The notes under the pieces were generated by a model. The model saw only the letters and a list, made by a program, of their open reading frames with translations. It was not told the DNA's origin and did not search any database. A program made the translations under genes and the position numbers. From Streptomyces sp. AP-93 (lineage in GTDB: Bacteria > Actinomycetota > Actinomycetes > Streptomycetales > Streptomycetaceae), in contig NZ_JALGBX010000005.1 of the NCBI RefSeq assembly GCF_022808175.1, forward strand, positions 336,379-400,378: a stretch of 64,000 nt of DNA. The letters are read 5' to 3'. Numbering within the stretch: position 1 is the stretch's first letter; each line of letters starts with the position of its first letter. This document shows, piece by piece, positions 63,889 to 64,000 of the stretch.

Positions 63889-64000
63889 TCATGCGGCGAG
63901 GGTGATGGTGGGGGTTCTGGATGCGTAGAAGGTGCCGTCTCGGAGCATGGCGAACAGGACGCTGATGCGTTGGCGGGCGAGGCGGAGGAGGGCTTGGGTG
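63889..64000 (-). mobile_element. IS110-family transposase, 3' end only
   Basis: The last 37 codons of a minus-strand frame, open at the window edge, read ALLRLARQRISVLFAMLRDG, then TFYASRTPTITLAA and stop at 63889-63891. This LARxRxxVLxAMLRDG ending is typical of IS110/IS116-type transposases of Streptomyces. IS110 elements have a DEDD N-terminal domain and a Ser-containing C-terminal domain. Only the C-terminal tail is seen here, so intactness cannot be judged. Confidence 0.7.

Overview
The window is very GC-rich actinobacterial DNA: third codon positions are almost all G or C, GTG and TTG starts occur, and secreted hydrolases and two-component systems are frequent. The CebR-type cellulose locus, the bald/TPR-style regulators, the nSTAND-WD40 genes with their typical N-terminal motif and the FG-GAP secreted proteins all point to Streptomyces or a close relative. 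The many broken genes and the insertion-sequence end at the right border suggest a chromosome arm rather than the core. No rRNA, tRNA or CRISPR array was seen.

Region 1 (1-9914) is a cellulose/cellobiose utilisation locus. A GH1 beta-glucosidase (cut by the window edge), two ABC permeases and a lipoprotein binding protein (cebE-cebF-cebG-bglC order) are divergent from a LacI-family regulator (cebR). A two-gene operon of secreted CBM2-linked GH5 and GH6 cellulases follows. Three perfect copies of the 14-bp CebR palindrome sit in front of cebE, cebR and the cellulase operon, so import, intracellular hydrolysis and extracellular depolymerisation appear to share one cellobiose switch.

Region 2 (10.0-24.9 kb) is mixed: a LysR regulator divergent from an SDR protein (lacking the usual catalytic Tyr) plus a 4-OT tautomerase; a winged-helix regulator; a frameshifted M6 metalloprotease; a LuxR-type regulator; a GNAT; an XRE-TPR regulator divergent from a secreted M64 metallopeptidase; an ABC-2 membrane protein divergent from a kinase/regulator pair; an SGNH hydrolase; a small unknown protein; and an Asp/Glu-type racemase.

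Region 3 (25.0-34.5 kb) holds envelope or carbohydrate genes: a DUF6056-like membrane protein, a secreted GH15-like enzyme, a PIG-L deacetylase with a propeller-like C-terminus, a GT1 glycosyltransferase and a secreted tripeptidyl-peptidase-type hydrolase.

Region 4 (34.5-47.4 kb) holds a flavin monooxygenase and a TetR regulator that have both lost their N-termini at one head-to-head junction, a 14-TM MFS exporter, nadE, a PadR regulator with a clear operator before an acyl-CoA dehydrogenase, a broken POT peptide transporter, a HopJ-like protein, and a compact operon of an unusual GNAT-aminotransferase fusion, a CdsA-like membrane cytidylyltransferase and a VanX-like dipeptidase. This operon is my best candidate for an undescribed pathway.

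Region 5 (47.5-60.1 kb) is a decaying island of secreted and conflict-type genes: two divergent FG-GAP paralogues and a third fragment, two nSTAND-family wrecks, a secreted YD-repeat/phospholipase A2 protein whose signal peptide is put out of frame by a 10-bp tandem repeat, and an intact S8 protease with P-domains. Several lesions are short tandem-repeat expansions.

Region 6 (60.4-64.0 kb) has a membrane protein divergent from a NarL-type kinase/regulator pair, then the 3' end of an IS110-family transposase.
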